64,000 nt of DNA from Paraglaciecola psychrophila 170 (GCF_000347635.1 NC_020514.1:1984001-2048000); one strand, 5' to 3'; shown: positions 1 to 10,433, counted from the first letter of the stretch. Notes: generated from the sequence alone by a model not told the origin. Numbers and translations: made by a program.

Positions 1-2
1 CA

Positions 3-201
3 CCCTTAATGCCAATAAATTCTTACCTAGCTTACGTTGGTGACTACGGGGATAAAATTTCAGGGCGACGGACAGGTAAATAGTGTCACTTTCACTAGTT
101 TTATTGTTGCGAGCCTTCAATTAGTATTGTTTGATAACCTTTCAATGGTAAAGATGCATTATTGGCTAAAAGAATATGGTACAAATTATCTAGCTGGATA
201 A
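3..201 (+). pseudogene. Remnant of a GPH-family (MelB-like) sugar symporter, 3' part
   Basis: Two overlapping frames read as pieces of one protein. The first (about 3-83) ends in VGDYGDKISGRRTGK, which resembles the signature loop of glycoside-pentoside-hexuronide:cation symporters (usually VADYGE.KTGRR.TG). The second (up to the stop at 199-201) continues with SVTFTSFIVASLQ, as expected for the membrane segment that follows that loop. A frameshift near 75-80 separates them, and the end comes far earlier than in intact family members. The upstream part lies outside the window. Family assignment rests on one motif, so it is tentative. Confidence 0.35.
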
Positions 202-290
202 ATCAGCGCTCTGTGGTTTTACTCAGCCACGATAGGCCAGCTATTAGCAACTTCTACTAGACATTCCCAACGGCGAACAGAATTAAATTT

Positions 291-1144
291 ATGAATAAAA
301 TCGATATCACTGCGTTTTCCATAAAGATAATAATACGATCAGTTACTTAGTGGTCGATGGGGCCACATCTTGTTGTGCCATTATCGTTCCGGTACTGGAT
401 TATGATCTTGCATCAGGGCGCACAAGCACCCTTTCAGCTGACAAAATTGTCAGTTATATTGTCAAAAATGGCTATACGTTAGAATGGATATTAGAAACCC
501 ATGCTCATGCTGACCATTTATCAGCAGCACATTATTTAAAAGGCGTTTTGGGTGCAAGTATTGGTATTGGGGAACACATATGCAGTGTTCAAGAAACGTT
601 TAAACCTCTCTTTAATTTAGAAAAAGAGTTCAAAACCGACGGTAGTTAGTTTGATCATTTGTTTACAGATGAAGAAATCATTAGATTAGGTCACGAGGAT
701 ATTACAGTGATACATACGCCTGCGTGTGTGACCTACCTAGTCGAAGATAATGTATTTTTGGGGGATACTATGTTTATGCCAGATTATGGCACCGTGAGAA
801 CAGATTTCCCCTTATGCAGCGCAAAGCAACTGTATCAGTCAATTCAATGAATACTGTCATTACAACTTTTAACAAGAATGTTTGTGGGTCATGACTATAA
901 AGCGCCTGATAGGGATGTGTTTGCATGGGGGAAATCGGAGCTTGAACAGTAACGTAACAATGTGCACATCAAAGCCGCTATGTCAGTCGATGAGTTTGTC
1001 GAAATGAGAAATACCAGATATGCCACTTTGAATGTGCCACGTCTGTTGTTACCTGCGATCCAAATTAATATCAGGGCAGGGGCAATGCTACCAAAAGAGT
1101 CGAATGGGCATTCCCATTTAAAAATTCCTATAAACACACTGTAG
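291..1144 (+). pseudogene. Broken persulfide-dioxygenase-like (ETHE1/Blh type) metallo-beta-lactamase-fold gene
   Basis: The intact family oxidises glutathione persulfide in sulfide detoxification. An ATG at 291 starts the expected N-terminus. A one-base loss in the T run near 315 shifts the frame. From about 320 one frame runs to 1144 but is cut by three in-frame stops: TAG 647-649, TGA 848-850 and TAA 950-952. The metal-binding HAHADH motif is readable near 500-517, and VGHDYKAP near 885-905. The usual HTPGHTPAC segment reads HTPAC at 715-730, so the GHTP metal-ligand segment has been lost by a small deletion. Three different stops plus loss of a ligand make this a true pseudogene. The downstream TauE and DUF442 genes remain open. 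Confidence 0.8.
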
Positions 1145-1154
1145 AGTCATTGCA

Positions 1155-1931
1155 TTGAATATTTTTATTGTTTTAGGTGCGGTTTTAATAGGGCTGAGTT
1201 TAGGCTTGTTAGGATCGGGTGGTTCAATTATTACCGTGCCGCTGCTCATTTATGTCGCAGATGAACCTGCCAAGCTTGCCATTGCTGAGTCACTTTTTAT
1301 AGTAGGGTGTATATCTGCTTTTGGCAGTCTGTCTTATGTCAAGCGCGGCTTAGTCAACTGGAAGTTTGTGATGTTGTTTGGTTTACCGAGTATGCTCGGT
1401 ACATACTTTGGGGCGTGGACTTCACAGTTTGTTTCTGGCGAAGCTCAGTTACTCACATTTTCTATCGTTATGCTCATTGCAAGTCGGTCAATGTTTGCAC
1501 CGGTCACGTCAACTAACATTGCTGAGCCAGTGCCACGCAATCTGTTGGTGATCATTACCGGTGTTTTGGTGGGGGCCATTGCAGGCTTGGTTGGTGTAGG
1601 TGGCGGATTTTTGATTGTACCTGCCTTATTTTTACTCGGGAAATTGGCCTTTCAACAAGCTATTGGCAGTAGTTTAATCATCATCACGATGCAATCGTTT
1701 ATCGGTTATCTAAAATACCAAGATGTACTTGAACAATTTGCTTTAACGATGAACTGGAAAATCGTTTCGGTGATTATTTTTATGGGGATTTTAGGCTCAA
1801 TTATAGGTGTGCGCATCGCCGATAAAATCCCACAACAACAGATAAAAAAGCTTTTTGCCATAGTATTGGTTGTTCTGGGCATATATATATTTGGCACAAC
1901 AATCTTCGACTATTTTCTAAATAGGAGTTAA
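1155..1931 (+). CDS. TauE/SafE (YfcA-like) family anion/sulfite permease
   Basis: A 258-residue hydrophobic protein with about eight predicted membrane helices. It has the internal duplication typical of the family: a glycine-rich stretch at residues 13-24 (GLSLGLLGSGGS) and a matching one near 143-156 (GLVGVGGGFLIVPA). Family members export sulfite, sulfoacetate or other sulfur-containing anions across the inner membrane. The start is a TTG at 1155, 11 bases after the stop of the broken dioxygenase-like gene, with no strong ribosome binding site. It is followed 2 bases later by the DUF442 gene. The trio MBL hydrolase, TauE permease and DUF442 protein is a recurrent sulfur-detoxification set, so sulfite or thiosulfate export is the likely role; the substrate is inferred. 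Confidence 0.8.
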   Translation: MNIFIVLGAVLIGLSLGLLGSGGSIITVPLLIYVADEPAKLAIAESLFIVGCISAFGSLSYVKRGLVNWKFVMLFGLPSMLGTYFGAWTSQFVSGEAQLLTFSIVMLIASRSMFAPVTSTNIAEPVPRNLLVIITGVLVGAIAGLVGVGGGFLIVPALFLLGKLAFQQAIGSSLIIITMQSFIGYLKYQDVLEQFALTMNWKIVSVIIFMGILGSIIGVRIADKIPQQQIKKLFAIVLVVLGIYIFGTTIFDYFLNRS

Positions 1932-1933
1932 GC

Positions 1934-2377
1934 GTGAAAAAAGTATCAAGTAATTTTTCTATATCTGGCCCCATTGACGATCAGATTTTAGACGCGCTCA
2001 AAGCGCAAGGTGTCACCAAAATTGTCAATGTTAGACTGGATGATGAAGAGCCAGGGCAAGAAAACGCAGAACAGTTGGCTATTAAGCCGCGCTCCCATGG
2101 TATCGAATATGTGCACATACCGGTAAAAGCAAACAGTTATTCACAAAAGGATATAGCGGAATTTTTCAAACAACTGGCCACAGGGGATGACAAAGTACAT
2201 GCGTTTTGTCGCACCGGTAATCGTGCCATTCATCTTTGGGCGTTGGCTAACTCTCATTCTGAAACATTAAAATATATCGAAAACCAGTGTGAAAAAAGTA
2301 ATTGTAGTATCAGCTCTGTCAAAGAGCTAATGCATGACATTGAGCGTGAAGAGGTCTGGCTTGGTGCCAATATTTGA
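1934..2377 (+). CDS. DUF442 (TIGR01244-type) phosphatase/sulfurtransferase-like protein
   Basis: A 147-residue cytoplasmic protein with the dual-specificity-phosphatase fold signature CRTGNR at residues 92-97 (Cys92 nucleophile, Arg97). In sulfide-detoxification operons this domain occurs alone or fused to the persulfide dioxygenase (the Blh arrangement), where it is thought to act on sulfur rather than phosphate. The start is GTG at 1934, translationally coupled to the TauE gene. It ends at 2377 and is the last gene of the operon. The catalytic residues are intact although the partner dioxygenase gene upstream is dead. Confidence 0.75.
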   Translation: MKKVSSNFSISGPIDDQILDALKAQGVTKIVNVRLDDEEPGQENAEQLAIKPRSHGIEYVHIPVKANSYSQKDIAEFFKQLATGDDKVHAFCRTGNRAIHLWALANSHSETLKYIENQCEKSNCSISSVKELMHDIEREEVWLGANI

Positions 2378-2678
2378 TAATAGGTACATCACATATTTTT
2401 ATGATGTTTTGGAATTCGGTTCAGCATAACGTTCAGTCTATTTTAAGAAAATTCCGTTTTGGCTTAGGTAATACTCATCCTAAAATTTAAGGTTAACGCC
2501 TAACTACTGCAGCCATACACATAAGTTTCTATTTTGGATTTGCTTATGTAAGTAACGGATTCAAGGAGCCACTTTTTCTCTCAGTGGGGAGTCAATTTGG
2601 CTTTGAAAGTGTTCGACTGTAGTCCAACAGATCATGTTATGCTCAGGTTCCCTTTATTGTGCATCCAGATTGATATCT

Positions 2679-3899
2679 ATGAACGATAGTCCCAAAGATA
2701 AAAGCCACAAAAGTCCTCAGCAATACTCCAATTTCAAATTACATGGCGTGGGTCGTTTAACTATTGACGCAGTATTAGCCGTTACTGACATAGTTGAATC
2801 ACTCCATAAACGTATAAGTCCGCTTTCTGGACTATATAAAAAGTCTGAAGAAGAACAGCTTTCAGGCATAAGTGGGTTGGTGTATCGCAACATTCGAAGT
2901 GTGACAGAGTTGGTAGGTAAAAGTATTGATGCACCACTGGCGGCGATAAGTAAAACCTTAGCAACTCAACCTGATTCAACCTCAACCCAATCCCTACTTG
3001 CAGCACTAAACGGAGTGTTGGGTGATTATCTAGTTGTTAGTGATAATTCTTTAGCCATCCATATGCACTTTAGAAAAGCTGGGCAAATCCTCACTGATGA
3101 ACAGCTATTGGATGTCATAAATCAAAGTGATGGCAAACTTCTGATCATGCTCCATGGTTTGTGTATGAATGACCTGCAGTGGTGCCGCGAAGGTCATGAT
3201 CATGGCGCTGAGTTGGCAAGAGAATCAGGTATGGGTGCCATCTACCTGCATTATAATTCTGGACAACATATTTCTGATAATGGCAAACAGTTTGCGGCTT
3301 TGCTGGAGTCCTTGGTCGACTTAACAGATAGAAAGTTAGAGATTAATATATTGGCCCACAGTATGGGAGGATTGGTTTCTCGTAGTGCTTTTCATGTGGC
3401 AGAAAACAGTGGCCACAAATGGCCTGATCGACTCCAAAAGTTAGTTTTTTTAGGTACCCCACATCATGGCGCTGCTCTTGAAAAAGCCGGTAACTGGATT
3501 GATTTAATTTTAGGTGCACATTCATACACGGTGCCGTTTGCAAGGCTGGTAAAAGTGCGCAGTTCTGGTATCACAGATTTACGTTATGGCAATGTGCAGG
3601 AATCGGATTGGCATACTACCGAACGGTTTGAGTTTAGTGGTGACCAACGGTTACCCTTACCTTTACCTGATTCAGTGCGCTGTTTTGCAGTTGCAACCAG
3701 TGCTAAAGAAAGTATCAATTATCCTTTAGGGGATGGACTTGTCAGGATAAAAAGTGCGTTGGGCGAACACCAAAATTCAGCGTTCAATTTACAGATCCCT
3801 GATTCTCATAAATGGGTAGGTACTCACATCAATCATATGCAGCTGTTAAACGACCCTGAGATTTATCAAGTACTAAAAAAGTGGTTTGATATAAAGTAA
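2679..3899 (+). CDS. PGAP1-like / esterase-lipase alpha/beta hydrolase
   Basis: The frame is open from 2634, but ATG 2679 (MNDSPKDKSH) gives a more plausible soluble start, leaving 406 residues. The C-terminal two thirds is an alpha/beta hydrolase: the oxyanion strand LLIMLHGLC (about residues 154-162), nucleophile elbow AHSMGG (Ser about 228), then LGTPHHGA, as in PGAP1-like and lipase-type enzymes. Asp in GDGLV and His near the C-terminus (THINHMQLL) could complete the triad. The N-terminal 130 residues show no known domain and may be a helical region. No signal peptide is visible. The substrate is unknown; a lipid or ester is likely. It stands alone, with 68 bases to mntP. Confidence 0.65.
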   Translation: MNDSPKDKSHKSPQQYSNFKLHGVGRLTIDAVLAVTDIVESLHKRISPLSGLYKKSEEEQLSGISGLVYRNIRSVTELVGKSIDAPLAAISKTLATQPDSTSTQSLLAALNGVLGDYLVVSDNSLAIHMHFRKAGQILTDEQLLDVINQSDGKLLIMLHGLCMNDLQWCREGHDHGAELARESGMGAIYLHYNSGQHISDNGKQFAALLESLVDLTDRKLEINILAHSMGGLVSRSAFHVAENSGHKWPDRLQKLVFLGTPHHGAALEKAGNWIDLILGAHSYTVPFARLVKVRSSGITDLRYGNVQESDWHTTERFEFSGDQRLPLPLPDSVRCFAVATSAKESINYPLGDGLVRIKSALGEHQNSAFNLQIPDSHKWVGTHINHMQLLNDPEIYQVLKKWFDIK

Positions 3900-3966
3900 T
3901 CAATGAGTATTTTTTATCATAATTTGATATTTCGATTAAAAAATGTACTGAATAGAGATTTTAAAA

Positions 3967-4521
3967 GTGATTGAAGTTGTAATTCTGGCACTAGCATTAA
4001 GTATGGATGCATTTGCGGTATCTATTGGACTTGGAGCAAAGCGAACACACAATAGAACATCCCTTGCTATTAAGGCGGGATTATACTTTGGTTTTTTCCA
4101 AGGGGTAATGCCGTTAATTGGCTACTTTGGTGGTAAAGAAGTACTTGGTTGGGTTGGAGCCTATGCCCCATGGATAGCCTTTGTTCTTTTGCTCTTAATC
4201 GGTAGCAAAATGCTTTATGAGTCTTTTTCAGGAGATATTGAAAAGAACATTGAAACAGACATTGTAAGAATCACCCATAAAGTTATGTTGGTGCTTGCTA
4301 TAGCCACTAGCATAGATGCGTTAGCCGCAGGTTTTTCACTCACCCTACTGGATGTAAATTCATTTGTTGCCTGTACGTTAATAGGGCTGACAACACTAGT
4401 TTTTAGTGGGATTGGCGTGTTTGTTGGTGCTAGAAGTGGAACCTGGCTTGAAAGCAAAGCTGAGCTATTTGGTGGCATAGTGCTGATATTAATAGGGTTT
4501 AAATTGCTTTTTTTTTATTAA
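3967..4521 (+). CDS. mntP: Manganese efflux pump MntP
   Basis: A 184-residue inner-membrane protein with six predicted helices and the two-repeat MntP (DUF204) architecture. The acidic residues on the transport path are visible in [13 protein letters not shown] (residues 11-23) and in the second repeat [12 protein letters not shown] (about residues 113-124). It exports Mn2+ from the cytoplasm. The start is GTG at 3967. Length matches the family (about 185-190). The 67-base upstream gap is too short for a yybP-ykoY riboswitch and none is recognised. Confidence 0.9.
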   Translation: MIEVVILALALSMDAFAVSIGLGAKRTHNRTSLAIKAGLYFGFFQGVMPLIGYFGGKEVLGWVGAYAPWIAFVLLLLIGSKMLYESFSGDIEKNIETDIVRITHKVMLVLAIATSIDALAAGFSLTLLDVNSFVACTLIGLTTLVFSGIGVFVGARSGTWLESKAELFGGIVLILIGFKLLFFY

Positions 4522-6103
4522 TTCGACATACCCAACCCTAGAATGAGTAACTGGTTGTGAGCTAGTGATAATTTTTTAAAGACTACCAAATTAATTTTAA
4601 CTGAGGTTAAACCCAAGAAGATAAAAGTCTGTTAGATACACCGGATTCATCGTTTATTTTTTTGTCATATTTCGTCTTATTCAGCGTTAAGACTCTCTCA
4701 TTACGAGAAAATCTCATGCTCGATACACGTAAAAATTGAAAAAGTCACGAATTAAAAATCACCTCGGGAAATCCTGTACATTTAGCTGGTGGCCTTGATG
4801 CTCACTCTTCAAAGCATGCTGTTTCTGGTGAGTTGGGAAATCATTCATTGTTTCAATAGGCACGTGTCAATGCTGCTATAACCTAAGGTAATGCATGCCA
4901 AAGTAATGCGCATTTTCATGCGAAAGTGTTGACGGTAATTGGGTAAAGAAAGATGATGGCACCAACCTGCACTCTAATAGCGTACGTAAAGCAATCTACT
5001 CACTAAGCCAGAATCTAGTCGTCATTCTGCACTGGATGCTGAGCTTATCGCTGCAGCACTGGTCAATGCGCTAAATTGTGATGCTTTGCAAGTCCATCTT
5101 CAGAGGCTAGACTCATGTAATCCGATGAAAGTACATGTCAGTTTCAGTGACTCAATAGGTAAAGGCAACAGTCACTAATCGGGAATGGCCAGTCAAATAG
5201 GCGTTAACTTTACTTCTTTGTTTGTTTACTGTGAGCCAAACTCTAGCAATAGCGACGTACCTACCTTTCAAACGATTGTTCCCAGTAGTCAAAATAAATT
5301 GGACGGTAATAACCCAATCATAATGACGTGAGCATGCTTATTCTGGAGCCTGTAACAGATTCTATGCAACTGTCATTAATATTCATTCTAAAACAAAGTT
5401 TTCTTTAAACGTAAACGGCTTCAGTTATCCCTTTTTTGCTAAAGACACAAAATGTTGATTTTCCAATATAAGATGAAAGATATCACATTTCAAAACTACT
5501 CATTGATGGAGAGTTTGCTACTAGTTCATTTCCTGATGTTGTGTCTGAATATAGTCACCATTATCCAGATTTTTCAGAACAAGCTAACAAGATTGTGTAT
5601 GTGTCTAATGAATCTGAACCTCTAATTAAACTTCCAAAGATACATTTAACTCTCGCTACTCTTAAACATTGAAAGAGACTCTGTTTATTTTCGTAAAAAC
5701 ACACCTCAACATCAGCAATGCTTAAGTTACGAATTTACCTAACAAACTCTCACTGAATTATTACGACTGCCTCCATCAAAACTTAGGGGGTACCAAGAAA
5801 TTTCAGTTAATTTGCAACAAGGAGAATTACTTTTTACGAGTGGTAAATCTGCTCAGTCTGATATTAAGGCGTTAATACATCCTAGGTTGTTGTAATGTCG
5901 TTAATCCTATTTATGTTTAAAGTGTTGATGCTAAAATCGTTAAAATGATGCGTATGCTATCAACGCATATCCAATATTTATTTTTGCGCCGTAAATATTA
6001 GATTCTTGCTTGACCTGTTTAACTGCCCTTTGCTGGTATTTTCTATGCAGAGAAACCAGTTTATGGGACTAATCAATCGTTAATTTTCATCTAGTGATAC
6101 CGA
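4522..6103. other. 1.6 kb without an intact gene; decayed coding remnants
   Basis: No open frame of useful length on either strand. Short stretches on the plus strand read like protein: around 5025-5175 (HSALDAELIAAALVNAL), 5472-5672 (ISKLLIDGEFATSSFPDVVS, ending at a TGA), and 5770-5895 (PPSKLRGYQEISVNLQQG, ending at a TAA). They are separated by stops and frame changes, as expected of one or two long-dead genes. I could not assign a family. The region separates mntP from the RND efflux genes. Confidence 0.4.
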
Positions 6104-6211
6104 TTGTTTAGTTACTGTAACTATAAAGGTATTATCTGGTTATCATTAGAACTAAAAGGCTTACATAGCCGTAACATTAGTTTGAGCTCACTTTTAGTAT
6201 TAGGAACCGTT

Positions 6212-7312
6212 ATGCACTTTTGGCGTTGGATATGGACATTTTTGTTTTGTTTGGTAATAGTGACTGTGTTGGGGTTTGTGAAATTCAACCAAATCAAAGC
6301 GGCCATTGCTTTTGGCGAGTCTTTTCCTGAACCCAGTGAGACAGTGAATATTATCGTAACGGAGCAGAGCCAGTGGCAATCTTCTTTAAGTGTTATGGGA
6401 GAGGTTGTTGCTACTCGAAGCTTAGATCTGCGTAATGAATTAGCAGGTGTTATAACCAATGTTGGATTTATTTCAGGTGGTAAAGTGGCCAAAGGTTCGC
6501 TGTTATTGCAATTCGATGTGGAAAATGAAGAAGCACAATTAGCTGCGTTAACGGCACAAGTCAGTATAGCGCAGTTGGAGGTAAATCGATTTTCCGAGTT
6601 GCTAAAAAGTAACGCCTCTAGCCGCGATCAACTTGACAGAGCTAAGGCACAATTAGCTGTCGCTGAAGCCAATGTGCGTGCTTTGCAGTCTACGATTACC
6701 AAAAAAACACTGCTGGCAACCTTTGATGCAATGGTTGGATTACATCAACTTGAAGTAGGTGGTTATTTGTCTGAGAATACTTTAATCACACGTTTGGTGA
6801 GTGTGAGTGACGCTGTTTGGTTGGACTTTTTAATACCTCAAGAGTACGCAAATTTAGCCGAAGGTGATGTTGTTCAGGTCAGGTCAGCAAGTTTACTCAA
6901 CGATTTGCATACAGCTAAGATTATTGCGCTCAGTCAGGAAATAGACACCGCATCCAGAAATTTGCGTGTTAGGGCTCTGTGGTTGAACTCTCCTAAGCAA
7001 ATTAAGCCTGGCGCTTTAATTGAAGTGCAAGTGTCCCTTGGAAATCGTCTCAATGTAGTCAGGATACCCAGTGTAGCTGTGCGTTATGATTCGTTTGGCT
7101 CTTATGTATTTATTTTGAACAAAGATAACAATCAAGATTGGCGTGCAACACGTCAAAGCATAGAAGTGCAGGCTAAAGATAACAAAACTGCCATTGTGAC
7201 TTCTGGACTTTCGATTGGTCAACACATTGCCTCTATTGGGTCGTCTAAATTGAGAGAAGGCATATTAGTTAATGTGGCTTCTTTTAAGGAAGGAAATACC
7301 TTCAATGAATAA
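6212..7312 (+). CDS. RND efflux periplasmic adaptor (membrane fusion protein)
   Basis: The frame opens at 6104, but ATG 6212, with an AGGAA Shine-Dalgarno 5-10 bases upstream, gives a normal 366-residue adaptor starting MHFWRWIWTF. One N-terminal membrane anchor (residues 4-22) is followed by a lipoyl/barrel-sandwich half, an alpha-helical hairpin (EEAQLAALTAQVSIAQLEVN to LDRAKAQLAVAEANV), the second lipoyl half and a beta-barrel domain. It bridges the inner-membrane pump to an outer-membrane channel. The stop overlaps the start of the RND pump gene (ATGAATAA), so the two are coupled. No outer-membrane factor gene is adjacent, so a shared TolC is likely. Substrate not determinable. Confidence 0.85.
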   Translation: MHFWRWIWTFLFCLVIVTVLGFVKFNQIKAAIAFGESFPEPSETVNIIVTEQSQWQSSLSVMGEVVATRSLDLRNELAGVITNVGFISGGKVAKGSLLLQFDVENEEAQLAALTAQVSIAQLEVNRFSELLKSNASSRDQLDRAKAQLAVAEANVRALQSTITKKTLLATFDAMVGLHQLEVGGYLSENTLITRLVSVSDAVWLDFLIPQEYANLAEGDVVQVRSASLLNDLHTAKIIALSQEIDTASRNLRVRALWLNSPKQIKPGALIEVQVSLGNRLNVVRIPSVAVRYDSFGSYVFILNKDNNQDWRATRQSIEVQAKDNKTAIVTSGLSIGQHIASIGSSKLREGILVNVASFKEGNTFNE

Positions 7313-10300
7313 GTCCAAGGGCGAACTGTTGATTAGTGAGGAAGACACCAAGCCTTCTATTATGGATGTGTTTTGCAGGCGGCCAGTGGTAGCCATTGTT
7401 CTATCTTTGGTGTTGGTGCTGGTGGGTATTCGCGCTTCAATCGACTTACCCGTTTTACAGTTTCCTAAAATCGCGAGTGCCTCGCTACAAATTACCACAC
7501 CTTACATCGGTGCATCCGCAGATGTGGTTCAAGGCTTTATAACCGAACCTATCGAGCGAGCTGCTGCGTCTGTGCCTGGCGTTGATTACATTGATTCGAA
7601 TACCACACTTGGTTTAAGCACCGTTAACGTCTGGTTGAAGTTGAATGAAAACAGCACTGAAGCACTGGCTGAGCTGTCTTCACGACTGACGCAAATTCGT
7701 TTTGAATTGCCAGAGGGGGCGGAAGATCCTTCCGTTCAAGTTGTCAGAGCTGACAGACCTTTTGCAGTGTTTTATCTAAACGTTGAATACGATGAAGAAA
7801 ACGCCGGTATGTCGCGCTTAGAGGTGACAGATTATTTATCTAGACGTGTTGTGCCGAGTTTATCTACTATTCTCGGTGTGCAGAGAGTTGGACTTGAAGG
7901 TAGTCGTTCACCCGCTATGCGAATATGGTTAGATACTCAAAAAATGGCCGCGTTTAATGTTGCTGCTGATGATGTGGCCAATGCACTGCGAAGTAATAAC
8001 CTGATTGCCACCATAGGCGCAAGTGAGAACAATCAACAACGTATCGCCTTAATGACCGACAGCTCTTTGACCAACGTCGAAGCGTTTAAGCAGCTTATCG
8101 TGCGTGAAGTGAATGGCGCGCAAATTCGTATTAGTGATATTGCTAGAGTAGAGATTGGCGAAGTAGAAGGACAAGTTACCGCAAGGTTAGACAAACAGAC
8201 CAACGTTTTTCTTTCTGTTTGGCCATTACCGGGCGCCAACGAGATTGATATCGGCGATAGATTGTATAAAAAGCTTGATAGCATCAATCAAACGTTGCCA
8301 AAAGGACTCACTATTAGCAGTGGTTTTGATGGCACGTTATATATGCGTAACGCCCTCAAAGAAATTTTTATCACCCTTGCTGAAACGATTGTTTTAGTTG
8401 GTATTGTGGTGGTGATAATGATGGGCTCTTTTCGCACAGCCCTTGTACCGCTTATTACTATTCCTATTTCAATTTTGGGCGCGATCGCCGCCATGACTCT
8501 TATGGGGTTTACGCTTAACTTATTAACCGTCTTAGCCATAGTGTTATCAGTGGGGCTGGTGGTAGACGATGCGATTGTGGTAGTCGAAAATGTTGCGCGT
8601 TATATGCGCAGTGGCATGAGCCGGATGCAAGCAGCGCTAATCAGTTCAAGGCAATTATTAGCCCCGATTATTAGTATGACTATCACCTTGGCTGCGGTTT
8701 ATGCACCAATAGGTTTGTTGTCTGGCTTAACGGGGGCGTTGTTCAAAGAGTTTGCATTTACATTAGCTATTGCCGTATTGATTTCTGGTTTTGTTGCGGT
8801 GACTCTGTCCCCCATCATGAGTGCTTATGCTTGCCCTGAAGGGGGAAAAGAGGGCAAGTTCACTCTAAAAATAAATGCTGGTTTTGCACGTTTGCAAGCG
8901 TGGTACGGCAAATTGTTGTTACGTACAATAAATTTTAAAGCACAAGTCTTAACCGGGGCGGTATTTTTGGCTTTGTTAAGTGTGCCTTTTTATTTATTGT
9001 CACTTAAAGAACTTGCACCCACTGAAGACCAGTCAAGTATTACCGTTATTATTGAAGCCGCACCGGAATCATCTTTGCAATACTCCACTCAACATATGGA
9101 CGACGTGGTGGACGTGATGAAACAACTCGATGGTAGTAAGTTTATGTGGCAAATTATTAACCCTGTTGGTGCTTTTGGTGGGGTTGAATTTGTGCCTTTA
9201 AAAGACCGCAGCGAGGGCGTGCAAGATATATTTTGGAAGGCCTTTGGTGCACTATCATCGGTGCCTGGGTTAAAAGCTTTTCCAGTATTGGACTCGGCTT
9301 TACCAACGTCCGGCAATTTCTCGGTTGAAATGGCGGTTTTAAGTACTGACTCATATGAAGAAATGAAGGTTTACGCTGATAAAATGGTGGCGGCAGCCAT
9401 GGCCAGTGGTAAGTTTTTGTTTGCTGAAACAGACTTGAAAATTGACCTGCCTCAAGCCAGATTTTTATTAGACCGTCAACGAATAGCGGATTTAGGCATG
9501 GACTTAGCCAGTGTCAGTCGCCAGTTAGATGTGATGTTATCTGGTAATTTTGTAAATCGTTTCAACAAAGACGGTCGCGCCTATCGCGTTATTCCAATGG
9601 TGGATGAGGACCAAAGAGTTAACCCTGATGCTATATTAGATTTGCAAATTCGTACCCCAAGTGACGCCCTTGTCTCTATTCGTTCTATTGCTAAGCTTGA
9701 AACCGAAGTTGCACCCAGAGTGTTAGTAAAGTTTCAACAGAAAAATGCCTTTCGCATTTATGGCGAAGTTATCCCTGGCACAACCAAAGAACAGGGACTC
9801 ACTGCGTTAGAAGCTGCTGCGGCTGAACTATTACCCACCGATTACAACATTGACTATGCAGGTGAATCTAGGCAAATTCGTTTAGAAGGCAACTCACTTG
9901 AAGGTGTTTTATTGGTGGCGTTAGTGTTTGTGTTTTTAGTCCTAGCGATCCAGTTTAATAGTTTTCGCGACCCTTTGGTGGTGTTGCTTGGCTCAGTGCC
10001 ATTAGCACTTGCAGGAGCGATGATGTTTACGTTTCTGGATTTCACCACTATTAATATTTACTCCCAAGTGGGGTTTATCACACTCGTGGGTTTGATAGCC
10101 AAAAATGGCATTCTTATCGTGGAATTTGCTAATCATATGCAGATGCAAGGGTACGCTAAAATAGAAGCTATTCAGCTTGCAGCACAAACAAGATTACGTC
10201 CGGTACTAATGACAACCGCCGCCACAGTGTTAGGACACTTTCCATTGGTGCTGGTATCAGGGGCAGGAGCTGAAGCCAGAAATAGCATCGGTATAATCTT

Positions 10301-10433
10301 GGTTGCAGGTATGTTAGTTGGCACCATGTTTACCCTTTTAGTACTACCAAGTGTGTATATGGTTTTAGCATCTAATCACTCTAAAGATAAGCACACTGAA
10401 GCCTCTGGTACTGCAGAAGCGAAAAGCACATGA
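7305..10433 (+). CDS. RND family efflux transporter permease (AcrB/MexF-like)
   Basis: A protein of 1042 residues from ATG 7305 (preceded by AAGGAAGGAAA); an upstream start at 7272 would lie deep in the adaptor gene and lacks a good site. The layout is that of a hydrophobic-amphiphilic efflux RND pump: TM1 near residue 25, a large periplasmic domain, TM2-6, a second periplasmic domain, TM8-12. The proton-relay aspartates in TM4 are present in GLVVDDAIVVVEN (around residues 411-423). It uses the proton gradient to export drugs, detergents or similar compounds as a homotrimer with the adaptor encoded just upstream. No local regulator is divergent; the MarR-GNAT gene downstream is convergent. 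Confidence 0.9.
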   Translation: MNKSKGELLISEEDTKPSIMDVFCRRPVVAIVLSLVLVLVGIRASIDLPVLQFPKIASASLQITTPYIGASADVVQGFITEPIERAAASVPGVDYIDSNTTLGLSTVNVWLKLNENSTEALAELSSRLTQIRFELPEGAEDPSVQVVRADRPFAVFYLNVEYDEENAGMSRLEVTDYLSRRVVPSLSTILGVQRVGLEGSRSPAMRIWLDTQKMAAFNVAADDVANALRSNNLIATIGASENNQQRIALMTDSSLTNVEAFKQLIVREVNGAQIRISDIARVEIGEVEGQVTARLDKQTNVFLSVWPLPGANEIDIGDRLYKKLDSINQTLPKGLTISSGFDGTLYMRNALKEIFITLAETIVLVGIVVVIMMGSFRTALVPLITIPISILGAIAAMTLMGFTLNLLTVLAIVLSVGLVVDDAIVVVENVARYMRSGMSRMQAALISSRQLLAPIISMTITLAAVYAPIGLLSGLTGALFKEFAFTLAIAVLISGFVAVTLSPIMSAYACPEGGKEGKFTLKINAGFARLQAWYGKLLLRTINFKAQVLTGAVFLALLSVPFYLLSLKELAPTEDQSSITVIIEAAPESSLQYSTQHMDDVVDVMKQLDGSKFMWQIINPVGAFGGVEFVPLKDRSEGVQDIFWKAFGALSSVPGLKAFPVLDSALPTSGNFSVEMAVLSTDSYEEMKVYADKMVAAAMASGKFLFAETDLKIDLPQARFLLDRQRIADLGMDLASVSRQLDVMLSGNFVNRFNKDGRAYRVIPMVDEDQRVNPDAILDLQIRTPSDALVSIRSIAKLETEVAPRVLVKFQQKNAFRIYGEVIPGTTKEQGLTALEAAAAELLPTDYNIDYAGESRQIRLEGNSLEGVLLVALVFVFLVLAIQFNSFRDPLVVLLGSVPLALAGAMMFTFLDFTTINIYSQVGFITLVGLIAKNGILIVEFANHMQMQGYAKIEAIQLAAQTRLRPVLMTTAATVLGHFPLVLVSGAGAEARNSIGIILVAGMLVGTMFTLLVLPSVYMVLASNHSKDKHTEASGTAEAKST

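Noticed and set aside
647..952. Stop-codon readthrough or selenocysteine in the dioxygenase-like gene
   Set aside because: Three different stop types occur in the same frame together with a frameshift and loss of a metal ligand; decay explains all of them.
6121..6492. 123-codon minus-strand frame
   Set aside because: Antisense to the adaptor gene start; no ribosome binding site and no domain.
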